From Sphingobacterium gobiense (GTDB taxonomy: Bacteria; Bacteroidota; Bacteroidia; Sphingobacteriales; Sphingobacteriaceae): a stretch of 64,000 nt of DNA. Position 1 is the stretch's first letter. Each line of letters starts with the position of its first letter. The position numbers and the translations under genes were made by a program. Positions 36,562-44,625 of the stretch are shown one piece after another. Below the pieces are notes generated by a model, which searched no databases, was not told the DNA's origin, and was given only the letters and a program-made list of their open reading frames with translations. The DNA lies in the NCBI RefSeq assembly GCF_002980575.1, contig NZ_PVBS01000002.1, positions 992,001 through 1,056,000 of the forward strand. The letters run 5' to 3'.

Positions 36562-37566
36562 ATGAAGAAAAAACCGGCAACGATAAAGGAAATTGCGCGT
36601 AGATTGAAGATATCGCCGTCCACCGTTTCGCGGGCATTAAACGACCATCCAAGTATTGGGTTAGTAACTACGATGCGCGTGAAAAAAGTTGCCGAAGAAC
36701 TGAACTATGAACCTAATCAGACAGCTATTTTTTTTAAACAGCGCCGTACGTTCACGATTGGTGTCATCCTTCCGAGTCTTTCGGAACCTTTTTTTTCCTC
36801 TGCTATCAGCGAAATTGAAAAGGTAGCAGGGGAACACGATTATACAGTGCTTATGGGGCAATCTCATGACGATGCCGCGCGTGAGCTAAAGATACTGCAG
36901 ACATTTAAAAAACATCGAGTAGACGGTATCTTAATGTCTTTAGGGAAAAACACAGAGGATCTGAGTTTTGTCGAAATGTTAAATGATGCGGAAATTCCAA
37001 TTGTTTTTTTCGATTGCGTTCCAAAAATTGAAGGCGTCAATAAAGTATACAGTGATCTAGCCACGGGTATGCGTGAAGCCATTCAAGCATTTGCTTCGAT
37101 AGGACATCAGAATATTGCGTTAATTAATGGACCAGCGAATTTACTGGCGTCACAGGAGCGAGCTGCAGCCTATCAAAATGGGTTGGAAAGTGAACGTTTA
37201 GTATATAACGAGCGCTATGTAATTCACACAGATTTAACTGAACAAGGGAATGTTGAGGCGATAGACAAATTGCTGACGTTACCCCAGCGTCCGTCCGCAA
37301 TCGTTTCATTTAACGATTTTGTCACATTGGACGTGATCAAATACGTTCGTCAGAAAGGATTAGTGCAAAAGAAAGACGTGTTTTTTATCAGCTACGCCAA
37401 TTATCCCTTATGGAAATACATGGAGAATCCACCCATGGGAAGTATAGAACAATATCCCGACCAACAGGCACGCAAAGCTGCGGAAATTTTATTTAAGCAT
37501 ATTGGATCGGACGATCAAGTAGCGCCAGAAACGGTGGTTTTTGAATCAAAACTGGTGTTAAAATAA
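36562..37566 (+). CDS. LacI-family transcriptional regulator
   Basis: A 334-residue regulator. The N-terminal helix-turn-helix and hinge helix (ATIKEIARRLKISPSTVSRALNDHPSIG, about 5-32) precede a periplasmic-binding-protein-like sugar-sensing domain that starts at about 62 (FTIGVILPSLSEPFFSS). The start at 36562 (MKKKPATIKEIA) fits the family; the ATG at 36526 would overlap the HAD-like gene. The target and effector are not evident, since no transport or catabolic gene follows. Confidence 0.9.
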   Translation: MKKKPATIKEIARRLKISPSTVSRALNDHPSIGLVTTMRVKKVAEELNYEPNQTAIFFKQRRTFTIGVILPSLSEPFFSSAISEIEKVAGEHDYTVLMGQSHDDAARELKILQTFKKHRVDGILMSLGKNTEDLSFVEMLNDAEIPIVFFDCVPKIEGVNKVYSDLATGMREAIQAFASIGHQNIALINGPANLLASQERAAAYQNGLESERLVYNERYVIHTDLTEQGNVEAIDKLLTLPQRPSAIVSFNDFVTLDVIKYVRQKGLVQKKDVFFISYANYPLWKYMENPPMGSIEQYPDQQARKAAEILFKHIGSDDQVAPETVVFESKLVLK

Positions 37567-37598
37567 AGAAGCAACTTGAATACGCCAAGTTGCTTCTT
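37566..37598. terminator. Bidirectional terminator between the LacI-type gene and lpd
   Basis: AAGAAGCAACTTG (37566-37578) and CAAGTTGCTTCTT (37586-37598) form a perfect 13-bp stem with a 7-nt loop between two convergent genes. Confidence 0.8.
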
Positions 37599-37604
37599 AT
37601 GCTG

Positions 37605-38993
37605 TTATAAATGAATGACCTCATCATAAGCCGCTGCAGCAGCTTCCATAATGGCTTCACTCATGGTCGGGTGTGGATGAACGGCCTTAATCATTTCGTG
37701 TCCTGTGGTTTCCAGTTTTCTGGCAACGACAACTTCTGCAATCATTTCCGTAACATTGGCACCGATCATGTGAGCTCCAAGAAGTTCACCATATTTAGCG
37801 TCAAAAATCAATTTAACAAATCCATCTTTGGCTCCGGCTGCAGAAGCTTTACCCGAAGCTGAGAATGGGAATTTGCCGACTTTTAGCTCATAACCAGCTT
37901 CTTTAGCTGCTTTTTCAGTATAGCCTACAGAAGCTACCTCCGGTGAACAGTACGTACACCCCGGAATATTATTGTAATCAATAGGATCAACGTGTAGACC
38001 CTTGATTTTTTCCACACAAGTTATTCCTTCTGCAGAAGCGACATGTGCTAAGGCTTGACCTTTTACGATATCACCGATAGCATATACGCCATCAATATTT
38101 GTCTTGTAAAAATCGTCTACTATTATGCGACCTTTATCCGTTTTTACACCTGTCTCTTCTAGTCCTAAATTTTCGATATTTGGACTGATACCAACAGCAG
38201 AAAGAACAACCTCCGCTTCAATTGTTTCCGTGCCTTTTGCCGTTTTAATGGAAACTTTCGATAGATCACCTTTGGTATCCACTGATTGTACTTCGGATTT
38301 AGTCATGATATCGATGCCTGCTTTTTTTAATGATTTTTCCAATTGCTTGGAAACCTCTTCATCTTCCACAGGAACAATTCTGTCCATGAATTCTACGATG
38401 GTCACTTTTGTGCCGATAGCGTTGTAAAAATAAGCAAATTCAACGCCGATAGCGCCTGAGCCAACAACAACAAGTGATTTGGGTTGTTTAGGAAGATTCA
38501 TTGCTTGACGGTATCCGATGATTTTCTTACCATCTTGGGGCAGGTTAGGTAACTCGCGGGATCGCGCACCTGTTGCCAATATAGTATGTTTAGCGTTGTA
38601 CTCCTTTGTTGAACCGTCGGCACCCTTTACTTCCACCTTGCCACCCTTTTTAATCTTAGCAGTACCCATGATGACATCAATTTTATTCTTCTTCATCAAG
38701 AACTGAATACCTTTGCTCATGCCGTCAGCAACGCCACGGCTTCTCTTTACAATGGCAGAGAAGTCTGCTTCGCCGCCTTGAACTTTGATTCCGTATTCTT
38801 CGGCATGATTTAAATACTCGAATACTTGTGCACTTTTCAATAAAGCTTTGGTCGGAATACAACCCCAGTTTAAACAGATACCGCCGAGCGCTTCACGTTC
38901 TACAATTGCTGTTTTAAAGCCTAATTGAGAGGCGCGGATAGCAGCGACATATCCTCCTGGACCACTACCGATTACTATGATGTCGTAGTTCAT
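37605..38993 (-). CDS. lpdA: Dihydrolipoyl dehydrogenase, paralogue 1
   Basis: A 462-residue FAD-dependent E3 component of 2-oxoacid dehydrogenase complexes. It has the FAD-binding IIVIGSGPGGYVAAIRASQLG, the redox-active disulfide in GGICLNWGCIPTKALL, the NAD-binding VVVGSGAIGVEFAYFY, and the C-terminal catalytic His in HPHPTMSEAI. The CLNWGC form of the active site differs from the CLNVGC of the second paralogue at 40067, so the two probably serve different complexes. No E1 or E2 gene is adjacent. Confidence 0.95.
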   Translation of the reverse strand: MNYDIIVIGSGPGGYVAAIRASQLGFKTAIVEREALGGICLNWGCIPTKALLKSAQVFEYLNHAEEYGIKVQGGEADFSAIVKRSRGVADGMSKGIQFLMKKNKIDVIMGTAKIKKGGKVEVKGADGSTKEYNAKHTILATGARSRELPNLPQDGKKIIGYRQAMNLPKQPKSLVVVGSGAIGVEFAYFYNAIGTKVTIVEFMDRIVPVEDEEVSKQLEKSLKKAGIDIMTKSEVQSVDTKGDLSKVSIKTAKGTETIEAEVVLSAVGISPNIENLGLEETGVKTDKGRIIVDDFYKTNIDGVYAIGDIVKGQALAHVASAEGITCVEKIKGLHVDPIDYNNIPGCTYCSPEVASVGYTEKAAKEAGYELKVGKFPFSASGKASAAGAKDGFVKLIFDAKYGELLGAHMIGANVTEMIAEVVVARKLETTGHEMIKAVHPHPTMSEAIMEAAAAAYDEVIHL

Positions 38994-39268
38994 AATGTGT
39001 ATTATTTTTAAGCGTATGCATTGTACATGGTATATTCCAAGTATGCATATAATTTAAATGTTTGTAGTAAAAGACTTGTGCGCATAGCGAACGTTCCAAA
39101 AATACATATTTTTTTTCATCTGTATAAATGTTTTTAAGGTGATGAAGTTATCGGTATTAGATACCGTTTTTCGTGTTTAACGATGAGGTAGCACGAGACG
39201 TTTTTGACTTCCATGTCAAACTTTGGTCAATAGATAATTAAAATGCGGCGCTATTGGACTTTAGACCG

Positions 39269-39276
39269 TAAGTTTG
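39269..39276 (+). promoter_or_regulatory. -7 element before the DUF3817 gene
   Basis: TAAGTTTG matches TAnnTTTG and lies 22 bp before the ATG at 39299. The rest of the 305-bp gap 38994-39298 is A/T-rich and shows no further recognisable feature. Confidence 0.4.
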
Positions 39277-39298
39277 CAGAAACTTTTAATCGATCATT

Positions 39299-39592
39299 AT
39301 GCTACGGATTTTTCAACAGATTGCGTTGTGGGAAGCTGTCTCCACTGTTGTTCTCTTTTTTGTTGCTATGCCTTTAAAATATCTAGCAAATATTCCGGAG
39401 GCCGTTCGTGTGGCGGGCTCTATTCATGGTTTTCTTGTCGTGCTTTTTATTATCCTACTAATTATGTGCTGGAACGAATATAAGTGGTCGTTTAGCCGCG
39501 TAATAAAATACTTTCTTGCATCGTTAATACCGATTGTATCCTTTTGGATTGAACGAGATGTAAAGAAGTTAATCACTTCTCCTAATACATAG
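39299..39592 (+). CDS. DUF3817 integral membrane protein
   Basis: A 97-residue protein with three hydrophobic segments and the family pattern ALWEAVSTVVLFFVAMPLKY...VAGSIHGFLVVLFI...FLASLIPIVSFWIERDV. Function unknown. It converges with the thioesterase gene. Confidence 0.88.
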   Translation: MLRIFQQIALWEAVSTVVLFFVAMPLKYLANIPEAVRVAGSIHGFLVVLFIILLIMCWNEYKWSFSRVIKYFLASLIPIVSFWIERDVKKLITSPNT

Positions 39593-39597
39593 TGGAT

Positions 39598-39996
39598 TTA
39601 TTTTCCGGTTTTCTCAATACCCATATAAGCATATGTAATTTCGGTCTTATGATGTGGGACGGGGATGCCGTTTTCGTCCAAATTGACGAACACTAATTTA
39701 TCAATCGATAGAATGGTTTTGCGCGTAATTTTATTTCTTACCTCGCAGCGCATCGTGATGGATGTTCGTCCGAAATGGGTAGCTTCAATGCCCATTTCTA
39801 TAATATCTCCTTGCTGAGCGGAGCTTACAAAATTAATTTCCGAGATGTATTTTGTGACGACCTTTGGGTTACCAAGTTGCACAATCGCGTAGATGACGGC
39901 TTCTTCGTCAATCCAACGCAGTAGGGTGCCACCAAATAAAGATCCGTTAGGATTTAAATCCTCTGGTTTTATCCATTTTCGGGTGTGAAAATTCAT
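39598..39996 (-). CDS. Acyl-CoA thioesterase, hotdog fold
   Basis: A 132-residue YciA/BACH-like hotdog protein. DLNPNGSLFGGTLLRWIDEEA holds the catalytic-region Asn and the helix Asp/Glu, and ISEINFVSSAQQGDIIEMG is the second conserved strand. It cleaves acyl-CoA thioesters in the cytoplasm. The start at 39996 (MNFHTRKWIKP) fits the family; an ATG at 40041 would include the terminator region of lpd. Confidence 0.87.
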   Translation of the reverse strand: MNFHTRKWIKPEDLNPNGSLFGGTLLRWIDEEAVIYAIVQLGNPKVVTKYISEINFVSSAQQGDIIEMGIEATHFGRTSITMRCEVRNKITRKTILSIDKLVFVNLDENGIPVPHHKTEITYAYMGIEKTGK

Positions 39997-40030
39997 AAAG
40001 GTTTGTGTTTTGCATTTTATTGTCCAAAAA

Positions 40031-40063
40031 ATAAAAGGCAAGATAATTTATCTTGCCTTTTAT
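40031..40063 (-). terminator. Terminator of the second lpd gene
   Basis: ATAAAAGGCAAGATAA and TTATCTTGCCTTTTAT form a nearly continuous palindrome right after the lpd stop, ending in a T-rich run. Confidence 0.75.
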
Positions 40064-40066
40064 GAT

Positions 40067-41473
40067 TTAAGCGTGAATTGCTCTGTTTGCCGTTGCGGCT
40101 AATGCAGCTTCTTTTATCGCTTCGGTGAATGTTGGATGGGCATGGCATATTCTGCCGATATCTTCAGCTGATGCTCTGTATTCCATTGCTACAACAGCCT
40201 CTGCAATCATATCAGCCGCGCGTGGACCGATCATGTGTACGCCCAATATCTCATCGGTTTCAGCATCTGCCAAAACCTTGATGAAACCATCAGTGTCTCC
40301 AGAAGCTTTAGCACGTCCGGATGCTTTAAAAGAAAACGAGCCACTTTTGTATTTTAAACCGGCTTCTTTCAGTTGTTCTTCTGTTTTTCCCACGGAAGCC
40401 ACTTCTGGCCACGTATATACTACACCGGGTATTAGATTATAGTCGATATGTGGTTTCTGACCTACGATATGCTCTGCTACGTAGACGCCTTCATCTTCTG
40501 CTTTGTGGGCAAGCATTGCCCCTTTTACGACATCGCCGATTGCATAAACACCTTTTACCGAAGTTTCCAAATGCTCATTAACCGAGATCTTGTTTCCTCG
40601 TTCTTCGGTTTGAATACCGATATTCTCCAATCCCAAACCTTCTGTATAGGCCGTTCTTCCTACTGCGACAATACAATAATCCCCTTCTATGGAAATAGTC
40701 TCGCCCTTTGGGTTTTCAGCAGTTACAGTCACTTTTTTGCCTTTTGCAGACGCGCCTGTAACTTTATGTCCTAAGAAAAATTCCATGCCTAGATTTTTCT
40801 TTAATACACGCTGTAATTCTTTTCCTAGACCTCCATCCATGGTGCCGATAATGGATTTCTCATATTCGACAACCGATACTTTTGCGCCAAGGCGTGCGTA
40901 AACAGATCCCAGCTCTAAACCAATTACACCACCACCGATGACGATGAGGTGTTTGGGTACCTCAGCGAGATTTAAAGCTTCCGTGGAAGTGATAATTCGT
41001 TTTTTGTCGACTGGCAAAAAAGGAAGTGCCGTAGGTTTTGAACCTGTGGCTATGATTACATTTTTTGCTTTTAGTTCTTCCGAACTATTGTCGTTTTTGG
41101 TTACCTTAACGGTGTTTTTATCGATGAAGGAGCCAACACCTTCATAAGTGTCTATTTTGTTTTTCTTAAAAAGAAACGTAATACCAGCCGTATTTTGTGA
41201 AATGACCTCATTTTTACGTTCCATCATCTTTTTCACATCTAATTTTAGGTTGCTTAATCCGATGCCGTGTGTTTCAAAATTGTGCGCCGCATTGTGATAA
41301 TGCTCTGAGCTATCTAACAATGCTTTGGATGGAATACACCCTACATTCAGACAGGTACCACCAAAAGTGCTATATTTTTCGATTACAGCCGTTTTAAGTC
41401 CAAGTTGAGCACAGCGAATGGCGCTTACATATCCACCGGGACCGCTTCCTATAACGATTACGTCGTATTGCAT
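40067..41473 (-). CDS. lpdA: Dihydrolipoyl dehydrogenase, paralogue 2
   Basis: A 468-residue E3 enzyme with IVIGSGPGGYVSAIRCAQLG, the disulfide motif GGTCLNVGCIPSKALL, IVIGGGVIGLELGSVYARLG, and the C-terminal HAHPTFTEAIKEA. The CLNVGC motif is the form common in 2-oxoglutarate dehydrogenase-linked E3 proteins. It is about 1 kb from paralogue 1, separated by two unrelated small genes, and has its own terminators on both sides. Confidence 0.95.
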   Translation of the reverse strand: MQYDVIVIGSGPGGYVSAIRCAQLGLKTAVIEKYSTFGGTCLNVGCIPSKALLDSSEHYHNAAHNFETHGIGLSNLKLDVKKMMERKNEVISQNTAGITFLFKKNKIDTYEGVGSFIDKNTVKVTKNDNSSEELKAKNVIIATGSKPTALPFLPVDKKRIITSTEALNLAEVPKHLIVIGGGVIGLELGSVYARLGAKVSVVEYEKSIIGTMDGGLGKELQRVLKKNLGMEFFLGHKVTGASAKGKKVTVTAENPKGETISIEGDYCIVAVGRTAYTEGLGLENIGIQTEERGNKISVNEHLETSVKGVYAIGDVVKGAMLAHKAEDEGVYVAEHIVGQKPHIDYNLIPGVVYTWPEVASVGKTEEQLKEAGLKYKSGSFSFKASGRAKASGDTDGFIKVLADAETDEILGVHMIGPRAADMIAEAVVAMEYRASAEDIGRICHAHPTFTEAIKEAALAATANRAIHA

Positions 41474-41550
41474 AAAAAAAAGTATTGTAGTTTCGGTCTC
41501 AAAGTTAACGATTTAAATAAATTTAATTGTATTTAATACGTAAATAAAAA

Positions 41551-41571
41551 AGCACTTACGATAGTAAGTGC
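41551..41571 (-). terminator. Terminator of the azurin-like gene
   Basis: AGCACTTAC and GTAAGTGC flank a GATA loop; on the minus strand the stem is followed by TTTTTTATTTAC, 33 bp past the azurin-like stop. Confidence 0.75.
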
Positions 41572-41603
41572 CCGCTATGGTAAAGCTATTAAATTTCAAA
41601 ATA

Positions 41604-42140
41604 TTATTCGGCAACGATTTTACCCTGCATTACCCCGAAGTGTCCGGGAAAACTACAGATAAATGTGTATACGCCCTTTTCTAATGTAAACGTGATTTTG
41701 TCCTCTTCACCCGGTCCTAGTAATTTCGTGTGTGCAACGACAGAGCTTAATGACGTTTTAGGAATATAGTCATTGTCAGCAGCAGCAACGGCCTCTGAGC
41801 CAAATGTCGCTACGTCCACTCCTGAAGCCAGTATCACGAAATTATGCCCCATCGATTCCTTAGGCAATTCACCTACGTTTTTTAGCGTCAATTCAACTTC
41901 TTCGCCGGCTTTCACCCGTAACAGCTCTTTATCAAACTTCATTTGGTCGTTACCTTCTACGACAATTTTATTCGATAATTCTACGTTTTCGATACCGGGA
42001 ACGGTTTCTGTTGCGGCACCTTCCGAGCTGGTTGTAGCCGTTTCTTCTGTTGTCGCTGAATTGTTTTTATTTTCAGAACCGCCACATGCCGCGAACGACA
42101 ATGCGATAGCAATCGCTGGAAAAACAAATAATTTTCTCAT
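41604..42140 (-). CDS. Azurin-like blue-copper lipoprotein
   Basis: A 178-residue protein with a lipoprotein signal ending SFAAC (lipid Cys about residue 19), a Ser/Thr/Glu linker and a cupredoxin domain. Copper ligands are the His in MGHNFVIL and the Cys, His and Met in FICSFPGHFGVM, in azurin spacing. It probably carries electrons in the periplasm. The start at 42140 is set by the lipoprotein signal; upstream in-frame ATGs lack support. A TATTTTTG -7 element lies at 42180-42187 (minus strand). Confidence 0.92.
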   Translation of the reverse strand: MRKLFVFPAIAIALSFAACGGSENKNNSATTEETATTSSEGAATETVPGIENVELSNKIVVEGNDQMKFDKELLRVKAGEEVELTLKNVGELPKESMGHNFVILASGVDVATFGSEAVAAADNDYIPKTSLSSVVAHTKLLGPGEEDKITFTLEKGVYTFICSFPGHFGVMQGKIVAE

Positions 42141-42234
42141 TTTATGTAAATTAAAATAGTTTAACGTATGCTCTTTGAACAAAAATATAAAATAAAATGA
42201 TATCTTTAAGAAGTTACTTAAAAATGAATATCCT

Positions 42235-43218
42235 ATGGGTTCTGAAATTAGTTTAATTTTAATTGTGGTTGGGGGAGTTATAGCCTTTTTCCTCCTCCTG
42301 TATCTATTGCCGGTAAACCTTTGGTTCACGGCTCAACTTTCCAATGTGCGAATCAGTCTTTTGAATCTGGTGTTAATGCGCCTACGGAAAGTGCCACCGT
42401 CGCTGGTGACCAATGCGATGATAACGTCAACAAAAGCTGGGTTGCGTATTTCTACAAACGAGATTGAGACACATTATCTCGCTGGAGGGAATGTAAACAA
42501 AGTAATTAAGGCGCTTATTTCAGCGGATAAAGCTAATATACCGCTTGATTTTAAGTTGGCTACCGCCATCGACCTTGCTGGTCGGGATGTCTTTGATGCG
42601 GTACAACTATCTGTGAATCCACAGGTCATCAATACACCGCCCGTTGCTGCGGTCGCAAAGGACGGTATACAGCTCATCGCGAAAGCAAGGGTAACGGTAC
42701 GAGCAAATATCAACCAACTCGTAGGGGGGGCTGGTGAAGAGACAATATTAGCTCGGGTAGGAGAGGGTATTGTAACCACAATTGGCTCTTCAATCAACCA
42801 CAAAGAGACTTTGGAAAATCCGGACCGGATTTCAAAAACAGTGCTTTCTAAAGGCTTGGATTCTGGAACGGCATTCGAGATATTGTCTATCGATATCGCA
42901 GATATTGATATCGGTGATAACGTAGGGGCCAAATTACAAATAGATCAAGCTGAAGCCGATCTGAAAGTGGCAAACGCAAGGGCGGAGGAACGTCGTGCTA
43001 TGGCGGTGGCTACCGAGCAGGAAATGCGTGCCAAAACACAGGAAGCGAAAGCAAAAGTAATAGAAGCTGAGTCGCAGGTTCCATTAGCTATGGCGGAAGC
43101 TTTTCGTAGTGGAAATCTGGGTATAATGGATTACTATAAAATGCAGAATATACAGGCTGATACAGATATGCGCTCGTCTATTTCCAAACCTACATCGGAC
43201 GACAAAGGAAAATCGTAG
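42235..43218 (+). CDS. floA: Flotillin-like protein FloA
   Basis: A 327-residue membrane-microdomain scaffold of the UPF0365/FloA family. An N-terminal hydrophobic hairpin (about 5-30, ending [11 protein letters not shown]) is followed by a band-7-like domain ([21 protein letters not shown]...) and a C-terminal helical region rich in Ala/Glu repeats ([20 protein letters not shown]). The length is normal. Its start faces the divergent azurin-like gene; a TATCTTTA element at 42201-42208 is the likely -7. Confidence 0.95.
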   Translation: MGSEISLILIVVGGVIAFFLLLYLLPVNLWFTAQLSNVRISLLNLVLMRLRKVPPSLVTNAMITSTKAGLRISTNEIETHYLAGGNVNKVIKALISADKANIPLDFKLATAIDLAGRDVFDAVQLSVNPQVINTPPVAAVAKDGIQLIAKARVTVRANINQLVGGAGEETILARVGEGIVTTIGSSINHKETLENPDRISKTVLSKGLDSGTAFEILSIDIADIDIGDNVGAKLQIDQAEADLKVANARAEERRAMAVATEQEMRAKTQEAKAKVIEAESQVPLAMAEAFRSGNLGIMDYYKMQNIQADTDMRSSISKPTSDDKGKS

Positions 43219-43252
43219 ACGAAAGGATAACATCAAAGTTGTTTCTAAAACA

Positions 43253-43279
43253 AAACCCTGGCGATGGGCGCCAGGGTTT
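43253..43279 (+). terminator. Hairpin after floA
   Basis: AAACCCTGGCG (43253-43263) and CGCCAGGGTTT (43269-43279) form a perfect 11-bp GC-rich stem with an ATGGG loop. No U-run follows; instead an A/T-rich leader-like stretch leads to a 16-codon frame, so the element could be regulatory rather than a simple terminator. Confidence 0.55.
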
Positions 43280-43306
43280 GCTACTAACCAATTATAAACC
43301 TAAATT

Positions 43307-43357
43307 ATGAAAAGACAATTTTATGCTGTAATCATTTATAGCGCTCTTGCTTATTGA
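43307..43357 (+). other. Possible 16-residue leader peptide
   Basis: ATG at 43307 opens a short frame (MKRQFYAVIIYSALAY) ending at TGA 43355-43357, 27 bp after the hairpin and 140 bp before the KdsC-like gene. The A-rich sequence before the ATG looks like a leader. Between 43358 and 43497 nothing else is recognised. Support is weak. Confidence 0.25.
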
Positions 43358-43497
43358 TTACGATACAAAAGTACGTCGAAAATTGATATTTGTCAAGCGT
43401 ATTCCGAGGTTAGTTGTGTTTGCAATCAATATGTGACAAATATTTGATGATATGGCGTATTTAAATAAAATTTTGACTTTTATCGATTAGTTACTTT

Positions 43498-44016
43498 ATG
43501 ATTTTACAACGTTTTGTCCACATCAAGGTTCTTTTTTTAGATGTCGATGGCGTGCTTACAGACGGATCTGTACTTGTTACCGAACAAGGTGAGCAACTGA
43601 GACGGTTCTCCGTTAAAGATGGCTATGCTATTCAACTGGCAATAAAACACGGACTTCGTATCGCTGTTATAAGTGGAGGAAAGTCTCAGGGTGTTATGCA
43701 CCGTCTTCGCGGCCTTGGCGTAGAAGATGTTTATTTAGGTGTAGTAGATAAATTGACATTAATGCAAGAAATTATTCGGCGTTACGATGTCGCGTTAGCG
43801 GAAGTAGGTTTTATGGGAGACGACATGCCGGATCTGGATTGCTTGAAACTAGTAGGATTGGCGATGTGTCCGCAAGACGCGGCGGAGGAAATAAAAGCTG
43901 TAGCACATTATGTCTCTCCAAAGCTTGGCGGCGGAGGTTGCGTTCGAGACGTAATTGAAAAAATCTTAAAATTGCAAAATAAATGGTATGACAACGATAA
44001 TATAAAAAGTATTTAG
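43498..44016 (+). CDS. KdsC-like HAD phosphatase
   Basis: A 172-residue haloacid dehalogenase-type phosphatase of the KdsC family. The nucleophile and acid/base are D15 and D17 (LFLDVDGVLTDGS); AVISGGKSQGV gives motif II and GDDMPDLDCL gives motif IV. The family removes phosphate from 3-deoxy-octulosonate 8-phosphate in lipopolysaccharide synthesis; a sugar-acid substrate is likely here. It ends directly before the ATG of maf. Confidence 0.9.
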   Translation: MILQRFVHIKVLFLDVDGVLTDGSVLVTEQGEQLRRFSVKDGYAIQLAIKHGLRIAVISGGKSQGVMHRLRGLGVEDVYLGVVDKLTLMQEIIRRYDVALAEVGFMGDDMPDLDCLKLVGLAMCPQDAAEEIKAVAHYVSPKLGGGGCVRDVIEKILKLQNKWYDNDNIKSI

Positions 44017-44598
44017 ATGTTAATCCAGAAGTTCAAAGATATACCTATAGTCCTAGGTTCGCAATCACCTCGCCGGAAAGAACTCCTGCAAAAGATGGGT
44101 TTTGATTTTCAGGTTATTGTCAAGGAAACAGATGAGCATTTTGATGCACAGCAATCGCCTCACGAAATAGTAGAGCATATTGCTATTCATAAAATGCTAG
44201 GTTTTGATAGTGATACATTTTACGACACATTGGTTATTACGGCAGATACGGTTGTCGTATACAAAGACGAAATCTTGGGAAAACCCCGTGAAAAAAAAGA
44301 AGCATTTCAGATGCTGCGTAAATTACAAGGAGACCGCCACGAAGTGTTTACCGCCGTAGCATTGCAATACCAGGGCTGTGTAAAAAGCTTTGTAGAGACA
44401 ACCGCCGTTGAATTCTATCCCTTATCCGAAGAAGAAATCGACTATTATATTAAAAACTATAACCCTTTTGATAAAGCTGGCTCATATGGTATTCAAGAAT
44501 GGCTTGGATATACGGGGATAAAAACAATTACCGGCTCATATGACAATGTGGTGGGATTACCGACGGCACGGCTATATCAAGAGATGAAAAAATTATAG
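44017..44598 (+). CDS. maf: Maf family nucleotide pyrophosphatase
   Basis: A 193-residue protein with LGSQSPRRKELLQKMG, ITADTVVVYKDEILGKP and FDKAGSYGIQEW, the three signature segments of Maf/YhdE proteins, which hydrolyse dTTP/UTP and modified nucleotides. It abuts the KdsC-like gene without a gap, so the two are co-transcribed. Confidence 0.93.
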   Translation: MLIQKFKDIPIVLGSQSPRRKELLQKMGFDFQVIVKETDEHFDAQQSPHEIVEHIAIHKMLGFDSDTFYDTLVITADTVVVYKDEILGKPREKKEAFQMLRKLQGDRHEVFTAVALQYQGCVKSFVETTAVEFYPLSEEEIDYYIKNYNPFDKAGSYGIQEWLGYTGIKTITGSYDNVVGLPTARLYQEMKKL

Positions 44599-44622
44599 GG
44601 GCAAAAAAGTTGCCCCTATAAT
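44592..44622. terminator. Bidirectional terminator between maf and the metal receptor
   Basis: ATTATAGGGGCAA and TTGCCCCTATAAT form a perfect 13-bp stem with a short A-rich loop between the convergent genes; the left arm includes the maf stop. Confidence 0.8.
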
Positions 44623-44625
44623 ATA

